Origin: Gossypium raimondii
Taxonomy: Eukaryota > Streptophyta > Magnoliopsida > Malvales > Malvaceae
NCBI RefSeq assembly: GCF_025698545.1
Contig: NC_068566.1
Location: forward strand, 5,377,362-5,441,361
Length of the DNA: 64,000 bases
Reading direction: 5' to 3'
How positions within the stretch are numbered: position 1 is the stretch's first letter; each line of letters starts with the position of its first letter. Shown here in pieces: positions 23,002-36,299 of the stretch. A model generated the notes under the pieces. It was not told where the DNA came from. It saw only the letters and a list, made by a program, of their open reading frames with translations, and made no database searches. The position numbers were made by a program, and so were the translations under genes.

Positions 23002-24118
23002 CTAATCATCATGAGGAGGGGAGAAAATAGGCGTCGAAGGAAAACGTGAAAGGAGAGACGTCATTTGAGACTCTAAAGTAGATAGCTTAGAGTTAATGTC
23101 TTCCTTATGGGATCGAACCTCTTCTTGAAGACCTTGAACATCGTTGCTCAAGGAATGGATAGCATCAAGTATGGCACTATTAACCTTGAAAGAGGGTTTA
23201 GTAACATGTAAAGAAGAAGTATGTGGAGGAGCAGCTCGGGTGTCGGAACATCTTCAAAAGCAGCGTCGATGTCGTCATCTTCATTATCCGTCGGATGATC
23301 ACTCTTAATCCACATACTGGTGTTGGCATCAGAATGATATCTTTCATGATGAAGGGCCCCGTAACTAATTGGTTGGTTTGAGGTAATGGGGGTGTCTCCA
23401 TGGGTACTAATACCTAATTGCCTAAAAAGGTATGACAAATACGTTCCATGAGGAAGAGTGACATTTGTATTCAGCCCCTTCCAATATCTTTAGTAATGTC
23501 ATTAAACATTATTAGGGCAAGGCCAGGACGCTTATCAGATTTAAAGCAATTGAGCCACCAATAATCGGTGTTTTGAAGCTTGGCATGTTTTTTGATAGGT
23601 CTAAGGTTCCAAGTGAGGATTAAATAGAGGACACGATCATGAAGATTAAGTTTGGATGCTGATCTGGACTGAATAAAAAGTGCGAGCTTAAAATAACCTT
23701 TTTCATCGAAGTTACCTCCAAGAGCAAAATGAAGATAATCGCCAAACTCTTCGACAATAAGGCGTATAGGGGTTTTCATTAAAAATGAGGTGATGGCTAA
23801 AACGGTATTGTCGGACTCATCATATTTGAGTTTGACATTTGAAAAGAAAGCACAAACAAGATTAAGGTAAGTTGGCGAAGAAATATTTAAAAATTCCATC
23901 CAACCCTAATTTTGTAAAATAGGGAGATGGACAAATTTAATAGCCTCTAACATGGCTAAATCCAATTTCCTAAACTCTTAAACCCTTTTTGAAGCAAAAT
24001 GTGAGTTAAAACGAGATAAAGAGTTTGAGTTTTGAAAACATTCACTAAAGGACGACTCCAACTTACTAGATGTATGAGAAGATGATGTATCGGCTCTAGG
24101 TCTTTTCATAGGGGCCAT
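23002..24118 (-). pseudogene. Extra 3' ORF of the SIRE-like element
   Basis: Starting at the ATG at 24118 (MAPMKRPRADTSSSHTSSKL), one frame runs to about 23470 with two stops (TAA near 23975, TAG near 23912) and contains the intact stretch 23899-23471 (MEFLNISSPTYLNLVCAFFS onward). A frameshift near 23450 leads to the frame ending at 23002 (FPSTPIFSPPHDD). It lies between RNase H and the 3' LTR, where SIRE-type elements carry an additional ORF, sometimes called envelope-like or a putative plant transposon protein domain. I see no signal peptide or membrane segment, so no envelope role can be claimed. Confidence 0.6.
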
Positions 24119-24965
24119 ACTAGCTAAAAAGATACTTAGAAGCATTAAAATTCAATGGAAAACGCTTTAGGGAATTTAACAAATACTTGATGGGCAAGGG
24201 TTTGGGGTAAAAAAGTTAAGAAAACCTTTAAGAATAGGTGACCTCTTGTAATAAAACATGATATTTGGAGTCCAAAACAACTCAATAATCCATCAAGAAG
24301 CACTATTTCAACCTACATTTTATAAAATTAACAAATTGAAAGTGTTAGGTTTTTACCTTAAAAGTGTTGAAATAGGAAAATCTTCAAATAATGTTGAACA
24401 AATATTAATGAAATGAGGTTTGAAGATGTTAAAAGACCAAGATTTGTTAAAAAAGAAGAAGAAGAAATATAAAAAAAAATTAAAGAGGATTTGAGAGGAT
24501 TTCGGTAAGGGGAAAATTTTAGGTTTTGAATGTGTTAGAAAACTGGTGCAGGTACCTAAAAACAGCCAGTGGTATCGATATTTTTATAAAATTATTGATA
24601 TTTTCAAAATGGTATCAATACCAATTTGCAGTTCTGCTTTCCAAGTGCAGTGAAAAATGTAAAATCAAGAGTTTTGAGTTTTTAAAAGTTCTAAGGGTCC
24701 TAAAATGACTCTAAAGAAATCCCTATATGTTTCATATGCATGAAAGTACAATATGCAAGCATAATGCATATAATTTATAATTCAATAAGTGAAAAACAAC
24801 ATAAAAGCAATTTAAGCTAGATAAATAAGGTTAAAATAGATCAACTTCTCATATAAAACTCCCCTTATCTTTTTGCATATAACAACCATGAATATCATAC
24901 TTATCAAGCTTTTGCAAAAAAAAAAAATCAAATAAAGTACATGGATAAAAAAATTTAATACAAAG
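24119..24965. other. Non-coding spacer of the SIRE-like element
   Basis: Lies between the extra ORF and the end of RNase H. It has two GGTATCGATA/GGTATCAATA motifs (24570-24630) like those of the LTRs and no gene. Confidence 0.45.
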
Positions 24966-27462
24966 TCAAGGCAAGGTGGTCAAACCTAATTCTCTCCTAA
25001 GTGTCCAAAATCTTTCATTATCTAAAGGTTTTGTAAAAATATCAGCTAATAGATTTAAGGTGTCTACATATTCTAGAACAATTTCACCATTTTGGATATG
25101 ATCTCTAATGAAATGATATCTAATTTCAATGTGTTTAGTTCTAAAATGTTGGATGAGATTTTTAATGAGAAAAATAACACTAGTATTGTCACACTTGATA
25201 GGAACGTTATCTACATAAATTCCATAGTCCTTAAGTTGTTGTTTCATCCATAAAACTTGAGCACAATAACTACCGGTAGAAATATATTCCGCTTTGGTGG
25301 TGGACAATACAACACTATTTTATTTATTTGAAAACCATGAAATTACCATGTTTCCTAGAAATTGACAAGTACCAAAGGTGCTTTTTCTATCTAATTTGTA
25401 ACCTCCAGAATCTGCATCCGAAAAAGCATGCAAGCTAAAGGATGAGTCTCTAGAATACCAAATACCTAAATTTGAAGTGTCTCTAAGTTATTTAAAGATT
25501 CTCTTAAGGTCTTGTAAATGTGATTCCTTAGGACAAAATCGATATCTAACACACAAGCATACACTAAACATAATGTCGAGCCTACTTGTGGTAAGATAAA
25601 GCAAAGAACCAATCATTAACCTATATAATTTTAAATCAACACATTTATCTTTCTCAACTTTATCAAGCTTTGTAGAAAGGCTTATAGGAGTAGCTTGTGG
25701 TTTGAGAGTGTCCATCCCAAACTTCTTGAAAATTTCCTTTGTGTATTTAGATTGATTTATGAAGATGTCATCCTTTCTTTGCTTGATTTGGAGTCCTAAA
25801 AAGAAATTTAGCTCTTCCATCATGGTAATTTCAAACTCACCTTACACTAGCTTAGAAAATTCTTAACAAAGAAAATCATTAGTAGAACCAAAAATAAAAT
25901 CATTAACATAAATGTGAACTACTAATAAACCTGTCTTTTCTTTTAATAAAAAGTGTTGTGTCAACCTTCCCTCTATACAAATACTTTTCAATAAGAAAAT
26001 TTGATAATATTCCATACCAAACTCTAGGAGCTTGTTTCAAACCATATAAAGCTTTTAAAAGTTTGAAAACATGGTTTGGAAATTTTGAATCTTCAAAATC
26101 GGGTGGTTGTTCAACATATACTTCTTCATTTATAAAACCATTTAGAAAAGTAATTTTTACATCCATTTGATATAATTTAAAATCATTAAAGCATGCAAAA
26201 GCTAAAATCATTCTAATGGCTTCTATCCTAGCTACGAGAGCATAAGTTTCATCATAATTATTCCTTCCTCTTGAGTGTAACCTTGAGCAACAAGTCTAGC
26301 CTTGTTCCTCACTATGTTACCACTCTCATCTAGCTTGTTCCTAAAAACCCATTTAGTACCTATAGTAGATTTATCACTAGGTCTATCAACTAGGGTCCAT
26401 AATTTACTTCTCTCAAATTGATTTAACTCTTCTTGCATGACCAATATCCAATATTCATCATTTAATGCTTCTTTGATACTTTTAGGCTCAATGTATGAGA
26501 TAAATGCAACATACTTACAAGTACTAAGAGAAGACCTAGTAATTACCCTTTGAGATGGATCTCCCAAAATCATACCATCCTTCACATAGTTGAACTCTCT
26601 TGGATGAATGACTTCCTTTTCCTCAACTGAAAGTTCTTCTAAAGCATCTTGTGTTTGTTCTTGAATTTTTTTCATTTGATGATTGATCCTATTTATCATT
26701 GTTAAAAAATTCTGCATTATCATTATCAACACAAGAATCCTTTCTAGGAGGAATATTAGAGTCATAAAAAATAACATGTATAGACTCTACTACTAAAGTT
26801 CTTTTGTTAAAAACTCGATAAGCTTTAGAATTTAAAGAATAATCAAGAAAAATTTCTTCATCACTGTTTGCATCAAATTTACCAAGATTATTTTTGTCAT
26901 TGTTTAAAACAAAATATTTGCATCCAAAGGGATGAAAATAGCTAATGTTAGGCTTTTTATTTTTGAAAAGTTCATATGGAGTTTTCTTTAAACTAGGCCT
27001 AATCATCACTCTATTAACAATATAACAAGAGGTGTTTGTGGCTTCCGCCCAATAATATTTTGGTAGATTATTTTCATAAAGCATGATTCTAGCCATTTCT
27101 TCTAAAGTTCTATTTTTCCTCTCAACAACTACATTTTGTTGAGGGGTTTTAGGTGCAGAAAAATTATGGCTAATTCCATTTGAGTTGCAATAAATTTCAA
27201 AATCTAGATTTTGAAATTCGGTTCCATGGTCACTTCTAACACTAGTGATAGATTAACCTTTTTCATTTTGATTTATTTTTGAAATGGTGATGAATTTTTC
27301 TAAAGCTTCATCTTTAGTACTTAAGAAAAGAGCCCAAGTAAATCTAGAATAGTCATCAACATGCACAAAAGCATATTGTTTTTCACCCAATCTAGTTGCC
27401 CTAATTGGACTAAACAAGTCTATGTGAATTAGTTGAAGAACTCTACTAGTTGATACATCATT
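24966..27462 (-). pseudogene. Ty1/copia pol remnant: integrase, reverse transcriptase, RNase H
   Basis: Minus-strand order: integrase core (27462-26690) with HIDLFSPIRATRLGEKQYAF, SDHGTEF and ERKNRTLEEMARI, which keep the DDE acids; spacer; RT (26480-25500) with KWVFRNKLDE, MDVKITFLNGFINEEVYVEQ and LYGLKQAPRVWY; RNase H (25307-24966) with MSTTKAEYISTGSY and RTKHIEIRYHFIRD. The RT active-site motif reads YVND instead of YVDD (about 25900), which should abolish polymerisation. Frames change near 26270, 25870 and 25480, and stops occur (27256 among them). The upstream end joins, across the inserted Ty3 element, to the gag-pre-integrase region at 43397-43953. Confidence 0.88.
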
Positions 27463-27467
27463 AATAG
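27463..27467. other. 5-bp target site duplication AATAG (left copy)
   Basis: AATAG stands directly before the 5' LTR and again directly after the 3' LTR (43392-43396). It marks integration of the Ty3 element into the copia pol gene. Confidence 0.93.
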
Positions 27468-29837
27468 TGTAAGGGCCCAATTTTGTCCGGCTTGAATAAG
27501 AAACCAGAAAACAAATAAACAAAATAAAAAATCAAATAAAAGTTCGAGTCCAATTACAAAAAAACCCAAAGGCCCACTATCTAAAAAAAACTTTTAGAAA
27601 CCCTAAGGTCATTCGCACCGCCACCTCCGTCAATGAGTTCGTCACTCGAGATCTGACACCTCGTCTGCCACTTTCACCAAAATAGCAAAGGTGTAAACTC
27701 CCGTCGTCGTTATTGATCATGGACGTCTACAAAAAGAAAGAACAAGGACAAAAATGCAACACGCAAAGAATAGTAGAAAACAACAGCCTAATGTAATATA
27801 TTCGGTTATTAAAGCCATAACAATGATGTTTTTTTTTACACAAGAGTAATAAAAAAACAGAATACAAAGAGAAATTCTAAAGGTGATTCTTTTATTTTCA
27901 AACCTGTTATTTTATTTTATTTTTTAAAAAACATAAAATAAAAGAAGGAAAAGGTAAAAAAAACTCACCAGGTCACTTCATGTCCCACCATCGCGAGTGG
28001 ACGAAGGCGCCGTCTTCGATGAAAGACGACTCTTCTAGCTTGAGACCTCCGAATCGTCCTCGGTTCATTGGAGGCCACGTCAAAAATGAAGGCTGGAAAC
28101 TGAAAGGTCCCTTTTGCGTTTTCAAATTTTGGTCAAATTTTAGGGGGTTTCGATTTTAGATTCGAGTTACCCGAGAAACGGAGGTAAAAAAGGCCTTTTT
28201 TACTCCAACCGTTAAAGGTGACGGCAGCCGTCGCTAATGATCGGTGGCCATGGAGGAGCGCTGACGGCCCTATGGTCGGACTCAAGGGTGTGTTTAGAGA
28301 AAAAAAAAAAGGGAAAAGAGAGGTTTTTTTTAATGCAGGGAAAGTGATTTTTTTCTGAAATTTTTGACTTATATAGGGCCTCGATACGATGTCGTTTTGG
28401 CCTGGCTTCAAAAGCCCCAAAACGGCGTCATTTTGACGCGACTTAAGACTTGCCCCAAATGCTACCAAGATTTGCGTGTTTTCGTGGAATGGTCTATTTG
28501 CGGTCGTGGTCCTTCCGCTTTTGGACCTTTTTTTAATATGGTCCTAATTTTTTTTTCTTTTTTTAGATTGCATCATTTAATTTCAACTTTCTTTCAATTT
28601 AGTCCTCCGTTAGTTGACCTTCTTGGGAATGACGCTTGTCCTAGGGTTTGGGATAATTTCTCATTTGGTCCCTGTTCCTTTTCGCACATCATATTTTAGT
28701 CATGTATTTATTTTGTCACAATTTGTGCTTTTAATTTCATTTAAATTCCAATTCAGTCCTTTATTTATTTGAATTCAACCTTTTATGAACCGTTCTTTTT
28801 ATTTATTTATTATTTATTTACCTTTTTATATTTAAAATTTATATTATTCATGTTTCCTTTTATTTGCACATTTGTTGCCGCTATTATTATTATCATTATT
28901 ATTTATATTTATATTATTATTATTATTATTATTATTATTATCATTATTATTTATATTTCTTTTATTATTTATATTAGTATTAGAATAGTAATTATGGCAT
29001 GATTATTGCCACTGTTACTATGAATTGGTGTGTTATTACTATTAAAGTTATATCATTGTCATTTACTAGCATGACATTTTATTTCTTTATTTTTTATATA
29101 TCATCGTTTCATTTTTTTACACACTTCTATTTTATTTTATTTTGATGCTACAAATCGTGTTTAAATATACTTATCCATTTTTATTCTATGCCCAAATAAG
29201 TTAAATGCACATTGCTTTAAATGTTACATTCGTTTTCACTCGACGAATTTTTTTTTAAATCAAGACAATGTTCTATATTTGGAGATTCGAGAAGTTGTGC
29301 CCTAACTCACGGGGTTCAACTTTCTCTTTGAACCTAGATAACCGAACATCCTTTTTAAAACTAAAACATGAGATTTAAATAGTAATTAAATAATGAACAA
29401 GCTTATTTTCAAGGATTCAAGATGTTGTGTCCTAACTCACGGGACATGACCTTTTCGTTTTGGTTACCTCGAGATAAGAAGGCCTTTTGCATAGGTTTTA
29501 ATTTATTTAAGTAATTTTAATTAAAAATAACATTATGCAAAGTGGGATCGTGTTTTTGATTCTCTTCAAATTTTTAATTCTCGACACTAAGACATCAATT
29601 AATCAACTAGGTACAATTTTGGGTGTTACAAGGGTGCTAATCCTTCCTCGTGCATAACCGACTCCCGAACCCATTTCTTAGATTTTGTAAACAAAAAATC
29701 ATCGTTTTAGTAAATCTAAACTTTTATTAAAATGATCAAATTACGAGGTGATCCGACCACACCTAATAAAAAGGATTAGTGGCGACACCATTTTCATTTT
29801 TTAAAATAAAAGGAAAATTTCCAAAAAGGTTTCGACA
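27468..29837 (+). repeat. 5' LTR of the Tat-lineage element
   Basis: Starts TGTAAGGGCCCAATTTTG and ends GGTTTCGACA (TG...CA). It matches 40963-43391 throughout, with scattered, mostly transition, differences. It contains an ATT/ATC microsatellite (about 28885-28975). The isoleucine-rich frames seen there are artefacts of that repeat. Confidence 0.93.
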
Positions 29838-29840
29838 GCT

Positions 29841-29858
29841 TGGCGAATCCACTGGGGA
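29841..29858 (+). other. Primer binding site of the Tat-lineage element
   Basis: TGGCGAATCCACTGGGGA stands three bases after the LTR. It resembles the TGGCGACTC-type site of plant Tat elements, complementary to a tRNA 3' end; the tRNA species is not certain. Confidence 0.7.
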
Positions 29859-30523
29859 TACCACAAGAGAGTCAAGCCGCGAGTTGATTACTTTTTGGTT
29901 TTTTTGTCAAAAACTGATAATTTGGTTTAAATTAACGGTCCCTTCATTGCATTTTGTCTTTCATGTTTTGTCTTTGATACCTCAAGTTACATAGCAATCT
30001 AGTATATCTATTTTATTGGTTCGAAAGTTTCTCTTTCTATGTTTTCACATATTACATTGCATAATCGTTCCTTTTTGCCCTTTTTAAGTGGTAGTGAGAA
30101 GTTATTCCTTCGTGAGGTCTTCACCTCCGTATAGGATAGTAGATCGCTTTCGAGATACATCTGTACCTATGTCTTCGTGAGTTCTTCATCTCCGTATAAC
30201 CATAGAGAAATGTATTCCCCTGAACTGAACTCGGTCCATATTAGCCTATAATGGGTGAGGATTAAGAAATCTGTTGGTTCAGGTACCCTTACTTCAGAAC
30301 CGAAGCACATATAATGAGCCCTAAGAACTTACCTTAGGTAGAACCATATCAAACCTCTAGTGGACACCCGAATAGATGTTCTATCTATTATTTCTTGCTT
30401 TGTATTCTAGCTTTGTATGAAATGTACTAACTTGTTTTGTTTAGTTTTGGCTGTGATTACATTGCATTTTCATCATAGAAATGGTTGTTGATTCGCGTTC
30501 AGTTGCTAAATAGAGAGCTTGTC

Positions 30524-32325
30524 ATGGAAAAAGGGATTTTTGATAAAGTAGAAGACAATGCAGCCGTACGAATATGGTCCGAGAAAACACAACAAGAGAA
30601 GGGTGACAGCCTGACAGAAGGGTACATGTCAGAATTATGGGATTTCACTCGCATCGGTTTGACTCAGAATAATCTTCAAGAGTTGAAAGAAATATAGGAC
30701 CAATTGGATGACGAAATCAAACAGTTACTCTACCATGAATATGGTGACTTGCCTAATTTAATTGATGTCAAAGTGGATAAGCACTTATTCTGAGATCTTG
30801 TTCAGTATTGGAATCCTGCTTATAGCTGCTTCACTTTTGGAAAGGTAGGCTTGGACACATAGATGATACAATTTTAGATCTATTTGACCGGCTTGACTAA
30901 AGGGTCATGCCCATCCCGACAATTTTGGCTAAAACATTCAGATCTTTAAGTGCATATTAGAGAGCAGGTGAAGAAAGATTCATCGAGTGTGCACAACTCT
31001 TGCTAGCCTGGTTCCATAGCTACATTTGGAAGGTAAAAATGTCTCTTATTGAGTGTTCTCTGAGGACTACTCTTCGTTAAAAAAATTCGTGGCTACCCTA
31101 AGGCGAGACAATATTTTTGAAGAAAAGTGGATGACAATTCTCCAGAGTCTCCAAAATGAAGGCATTGAATGGAGGTCCCCTTGGATGATCCCTGATGAAA
31201 TTTTGTACAGATGTAAAGACTTTAACTGGGTCCCTCTACTCGGGATATAGGGAGCTGTTGGATATGCCCCTCTACTTATATTGAAATAGTATAGGTCGAG
31301 ACATTTTATACCGGTAATGCAAGGGTTGGCTCGATGTGAGTTTGCATACAAGGGTGATAATTGTAAAAAGAAGGTTCGTAAAATATCGACTGCTTGGAAC
31401 CAAACTCGCAAAATGAAGAGATTTTTCGCAAATCCCATGACGACCCTGGAATATGATTGGTGGTGGGGTAAAAGAGTCAATGACAATGTCCCTTCATCAA
31501 GTCAAGAAAACACTCGGCCGATAGAAGAACACTTGTAAGTGATCTCGTCTGAGTTAGAGATCGTAAAGTAAGACTTTGAAAAGAAGAGTTCGGAGCTGGG
31601 GAAGAGGATAGAATAGTTGGAAGAGGAAAAGATTCAACTAGGACTAGACATCGACGTCCAAAATTTAGAAGCTGAGAAAATGAGGAAAGGAAAAAATAAA
31701 GTTGAGGAAGACTTGGATAGCTTAAAAATGGATTATAAGAAACTGCGTTTGTTGATAAGAATTGCCAAGTTGGGTAAAACATCGAAACAATGGCGACAAT
31801 AAATCCAAGAAGAAAAGATTAGAGCTGATCAATGCGAAAAAATTCCAAGATGCTCGAGTCCGAGAAGATGCTCTAAAAAGGGATTTATTAGAAAGCTGAA
31901 ATCAATAGGTTCGATTGAGAGCTCGGATAGCAGAATTAGAAAGGTCACAGCATCAATATCGTAGTCGCAACTCTGTGATTGAGTTGAAAGTAAACCTGAC
32001 TAAGATTGAAGAGTCGAAGGGAAAGATAAAAGAGCTCGAGGCCACACTGCAAAATTGTGAACTTTGAATTGAGCTTCTTAAAATGAACAATGAGCATTGG
32101 AAAGAGTAACTCCAACGCTCTCAAGGTCAGCTCAGGGATAGATATCGCATCATAAGTGAAGCTGTGACTCAAGTATGAGAAGTAGCCGACCGTTTACAAA
32201 CCCTAGCAGTTCAAGCTAACATGCTGAGCTTAAGATACAAATTAGAATTAGATCAGGGCTGAGAATTAGCTTGGCTTCTTAAGAAAGTCAAGGCTTTGAG
32301 TATTAGGGTAAGGTCGTATATGTAA
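30524..32325 (+). pseudogene. ORF1 upstream of gag in the Tat-lineage element (DUF7745-like with coiled coil)
   Basis: From the ATG at 30524 (MEKGIFDKVEDNAAVRIW) the frame runs to about 32325 with many stops and a few frameshifts. The N-terminal part has RIGLTQNNLQELKEI and EYGDLPNLIDVKVDKHLF; the middle has NIFEEKWMTILQSLQNEGIE, SPWMIPDEILYRCKDFNWVP and TTLEYDWWWGKRVNDN. The last third (about 31550-32300) is rich in E, K, L and R in heptad style (SLKMDYKKLRLLIRIAKLG, RVREDAL-type), so a coiled coil is likely. I recall this as the DUF7745-type protein attached to many cotton retroelements; that name is from memory. Its biochemical function is unknown. Stops in place of expected W, R or Q suggest decay by C to T change. 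Confidence 0.65.
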
Positions 32326-32478
32326 AATGTATATGTTTTATGTAAAGAAATTTGTTTTCTAATAAAATTGTTTTAATAGAATTGAATCAAAATCAATACC
32401 TCTTTTTGCATTCATCCATAAGCATTACCTTTCATCATATGCATTAAATTTCATAAAATGTCCTAATTAATCAAAATT

Positions 32479-34440
32479 ATGACTGTTACCCTAGAAACCA
32501 ACAAGAATTTTCGAACTGAATATCGTTATAGTATCCACGGTAAAACAAAAGCCATAGATCAAATGTTAGAGAGATTAGAACAAATTTAGAAAGATATGTA
32601 AGATCAGTTGCAAGTACAACTACAGGACCAATTAGTTAAGGTATAGCAGGACATGAGGGATCAAATACAAGAGTCCTAATGAAGCATGATAAGCCAGTTG
32701 ACCCAGTTACTGGGCAGAGGGATTGAAAAAGGAAAAGTTCTGTGATTAACTCCGGGGATGATAATGAAGACCCTACATACCCTCAGACTTTACCACAGTG
32801 AATGTCCAACCTCAACCAGATACATATCCATGAAGGTACCCACTACCATAAGACCACAACAATATCAAGCCGAAACCTCAGCACCGATGAATTATCCAAC
32901 AACTTCAGGTTCCAATCCTGGAGATAATCTGACCAACCCTCTTGTTCCCGACTTAGACGACATGGCAGAAATGGATAAAGCAAGAGTAGAATTGCCAAAA
33001 CAACTAGAAGATTAGTGTAAGTGGTTGGAGGATAAATTCAGAGCTATGGAGATTGCTGACTACCTTTGCGGGGTCGATGCTAAGGAGTTGAGCTTAGTGC
33101 CAAATCTAGTGCTCTCACCAAAATTCAAAACTCCAAAATTCGAAAAATACAATGGGACTAGTTGTCTTGAAGCCCATATCACAATGTTCTACCAAAGAAT
33201 AACGGGATACGCCAATAACAACCAATTGTTAATCCATTGTTTCTAGAATAGTTTGATCGGGTCAGCTGCGAAATGGTACAATCAGCTAAGTCATGCCAAA
33301 ATCAACTCATGAGAAGACTTGGCACAGGTTTTCATGAAACAATACAGCCATGTGACCAACATGACACTTGATAGAATTATGCTACAAAACTTGGAGAAGA
33401 AGCAAAATGAAAGCTTTAGACAATATGCTCAGAGATGGAGAAAGGTGGCGGCGCAAGTTCAGCCACCTTTTCTAGAAAAAGAGACGACAATACTTTTTAT
33501 GAACACTCTGAAAGCCCCGTTCATTAACCATATGCTGGGTAGTGCTACCAAGAGCTTCTCAGATATAGTAATGTTCAGAGAAATGATTGAGGATGTAGTA
33601 AGGAGTGGGAAAATAGACGCAGGGGAAAACACTAAAAGGTCTACCCCGAGAAAGAAAGAAAATGAAGTAAACACCGCGAGTATGTATAATAAGAGCTATT
33701 GAAAACCGATCACCATAAGCCAACCGATGACCATGACAACTAGCCATCAAGGCCCTTCGAGGCAAGAATCTAACTCAAGGCCAAATACGAAAAAACCCCA
33801 ATTCACACCTATCCTGATGACATATAGAGAGTTATATTAGAATTTGTTCGACGCACATGTAGTATCCCCGTTTTACTAGAAATCCATGCAACCTTCGTTT
33901 CTAAAGTGATATGATGCGAATGCTCAATGCGAGTACCATGCAGAAATTACGAAACAATCGATTCAGAACTGAACTACTTTCAAGAAGTTGATCGAAAGGT
34001 TCATCAAGATAGGGATCGTAAGGTTCGATGATCCCTCAAGATCTAATGTGGCAGGAAATATGTTACCTAGTCATCCTGACCAAGGGGTAAACGCGATAAT
34101 CAAAAGTAGAGGAAAGAGGGCCAAAACCAATGTTGCGGAAGTGACATCTCCGCTAAAATGGGTTTGTTAAAAAATCATAGACGTGGGATTAATCATTCAT
34201 GATTCAGAAGGGATGCCTAAAGGAGTGAGGAGCTACTATGAGTTCCACGCTAAAAAAAGTCATAAAATTCATGAGTGCACTAAGTTCAGAGCTCTAGTGC
34301 AAAGTCTGATAGATAATAAAGAATTGGATTTCTTTGAAGATGTTAAAGGTTTGGAAGGAGGAGATGTTTGTGCCTCAGAGGAAGGATCAATGGAGAAAGT
34401 TAACAAGGTCAACCATTCACTGGTAATTATTTCATGACCG
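32479..34440 (+). pseudogene. Ty3 gag of the Tat-lineage element
   Basis: Frame from the ATG at 32479 (MTVTLETNKNFRTEYRYS), with TAG/TAA stops soon after (about 32588, 32599). The gag core lies at 33025-33710: KFKTPKFEKYNGTSCLEAHI, then FMKQYSHVTNMTLDRIML and ESFRQYAQRWRKVAAQVQPP. The later part, 33988-34440, keeps SYYEFHAKKSHKIHECTKFR, a spot where related proteins have a zinc-binding CxYH..H..C pattern; the first cysteine is now serine. Multiple stops make it non-coding. Confidence 0.78.
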
Positions 34441-35030
34441 AGAAGTAATGAAGTTGGAGCAAAAGCTATGCCAAGAGTCATAATTCAAAAATCTGTGGCT
34501 TTTCCCTACAAGAATAGTAAAAGGGTTTCATAGAATTATGATTGTAACGTAATGATCCCGAGAGAGGAAAACTCGATTGGCACTTCAGAAGCGGCCAAGA
34601 TATTGGTTTCTTCACGTGCAGTGGGAGGCATTATGACCCTGTAAGTGCAAGAACCAAGCCCATTAAGGAAAAAACCCTGGTAGTTGAGCATAAGAAAGAA
34701 AAACGGCTAGACTTAAATCACCTATTAATGAGCCAATAACTAAGAACGAGGTTAAAAAATTCTTAAAGTTCTTAAAACTTAGCGAGTATAGTGTTGTAGA
34801 ACAACTACACAAACAACTAGCTCACATATCAGTATTAGCTTTGCTCTTGAGCTCAGAGACAGATCGTAATGTGTTGATGAAGGTGTTAAATGAAACTTAT
34901 GTTGCCGATAATATCTCTGTAAATAAGCTAGATCGTTTGGTTAACAATCTGAGTGCTGACAATTTAAAACGATGATGAAATACCTCTAGGGGGCATGAGA
35001 TCCACGAAGGCTTTATACATCACTACCCAC
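34441..35030 (+). other. Gag-protease spacer region of the Tat-lineage element
   Basis: Decayed coding sequence between gag and protease; only scattered fragments can be read, with several stops. Confidence 0.5.
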
Positions 35031-35040
35031 TACAAAAGAT

Positions 35041-36025
35041 ATACATTGCTAGGAGTGCTAATCGACAATAGATATTAATTGACAATGGATACACGCTGAA
35101 CGACTTGCCTCTATCCACACTGAATAGGTTGCTAGTGGATAGCTCTCATATGAAGACGTGCCAAAATATAGTGAGTGCATTCGATGGTACAAAAAAGAAG
35201 ATGATGGGGAGGATTGAAATACCTATCTTAATCGATCCGAACATATATGAGGTAGACTTTTTGGTAATCGATATCAAACCCTTTTATAACTGCTTGTTGG
35301 GTAGACCTTGGATTCATTCGGCTGGGGCAGTGCCATTGTCACTACACCAAAATCTGAAGTTGATAATGGAGGGTCGACTGGTAATGATAAACGCTGAAGA
35401 GGATATCATCGCATCCGTAACTAGTGACGCACCATACATAGGAGCGGATGAGGAGGCAATAGAATGTTCATTTTGATCACTGGAATTTGTTAATGCAACT
35501 TTAATTGTTGAAGGAAACAAGATCCTAATGCCAAAAATATCCAAAAATATGAGGATGGGCCTGCAGTTGATGATTGGGAAATGAGCTATGCCTGGAAGAA
35601 GACTCGAAAAATACCTTCAAGGAAGAGTCAAGGCACCAATGTTGATGGACAAACAAGACCGCTTTGGCTTAGGGTACAAGCCAGATGCGAGACAAAAGAA
35701 GAAAAAGTTAAAACAGAAGCAAGAAATAAGAAGAGCGCGACTAAGTAGGGGAGAGGTCAAATGGGAACCGATGATCTTTCCCTATATATCCAAAACGTTT
35801 GTGTTAGGAGAAATTATTTATCCTAAACGAAATATGGCAGAAAAAGAGAGTCCATTAACCAAAACTATGGAAGGAATGTTGGGAAATTCGAGCAATAATG
35901 TCATATTCGAAGAAGGAATTAGGGAAGAAAACCTATCAGGAATTTGCCCTTATATCCTCGGAAGTGTTTTGAATAATTGGACTGCAGAAGAGATCCGTGT
36001 AATTTTTAGAACTAGTTTAGAGTAA
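35041..36025 (+). pseudogene. Aspartic protease and linker of the Tat-lineage element
   Basis: GVLIDNRY near 35055 corresponds to the active-site loop, usually IDNG or IDSG; glycine is replaced by arginine and a TAA follows, so the protease is inactive. The next frame, 35105-35476, has the typical LPLSTLNRL-like opening, MMGRIEIPILI and YNCLLGRPWIHSAGAVPLSL. The 35588-36025 frame carries on as the basic linker towards RT (KQDRFGLGYKPDARQKKKKL). Confidence 0.75.
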
Positions 36026-36299
36026 TGTTCAAAACACACTTATTGCTCTAAGCCTGGGAGCAATAGGAATCCTTTTGTGAAAAAGGCATATGTCCACTAT
36101 TTTTATTTCAATAAAATGCATCTTTGTGTCTCATTTGGACAATATTATTTTATTTTTTCCATTTCATTCATACTTATACTACATAGATAATTATTCTTAG
36201 ATTTATTTGTTCTTTGGGTCTTCCTTTATTCCTATAACAGGTCTCCATATATCAATTGTACGAGCGACACTGCTGCTGACTCAGAGTCTCTTTTTGAGT

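Noticed and set aside
23002..24118. Envelope gene in the SIRE-like element
   Set aside because: No signal peptide, membrane segment or cysteine pattern of an envelope protein is visible.
28769..29002. Isoleucine-rich frames in the two Ty3 LTRs (also 42297-42539)
   Set aside because: Produced by the ATT microsatellite in each LTR, not a transmembrane protein.
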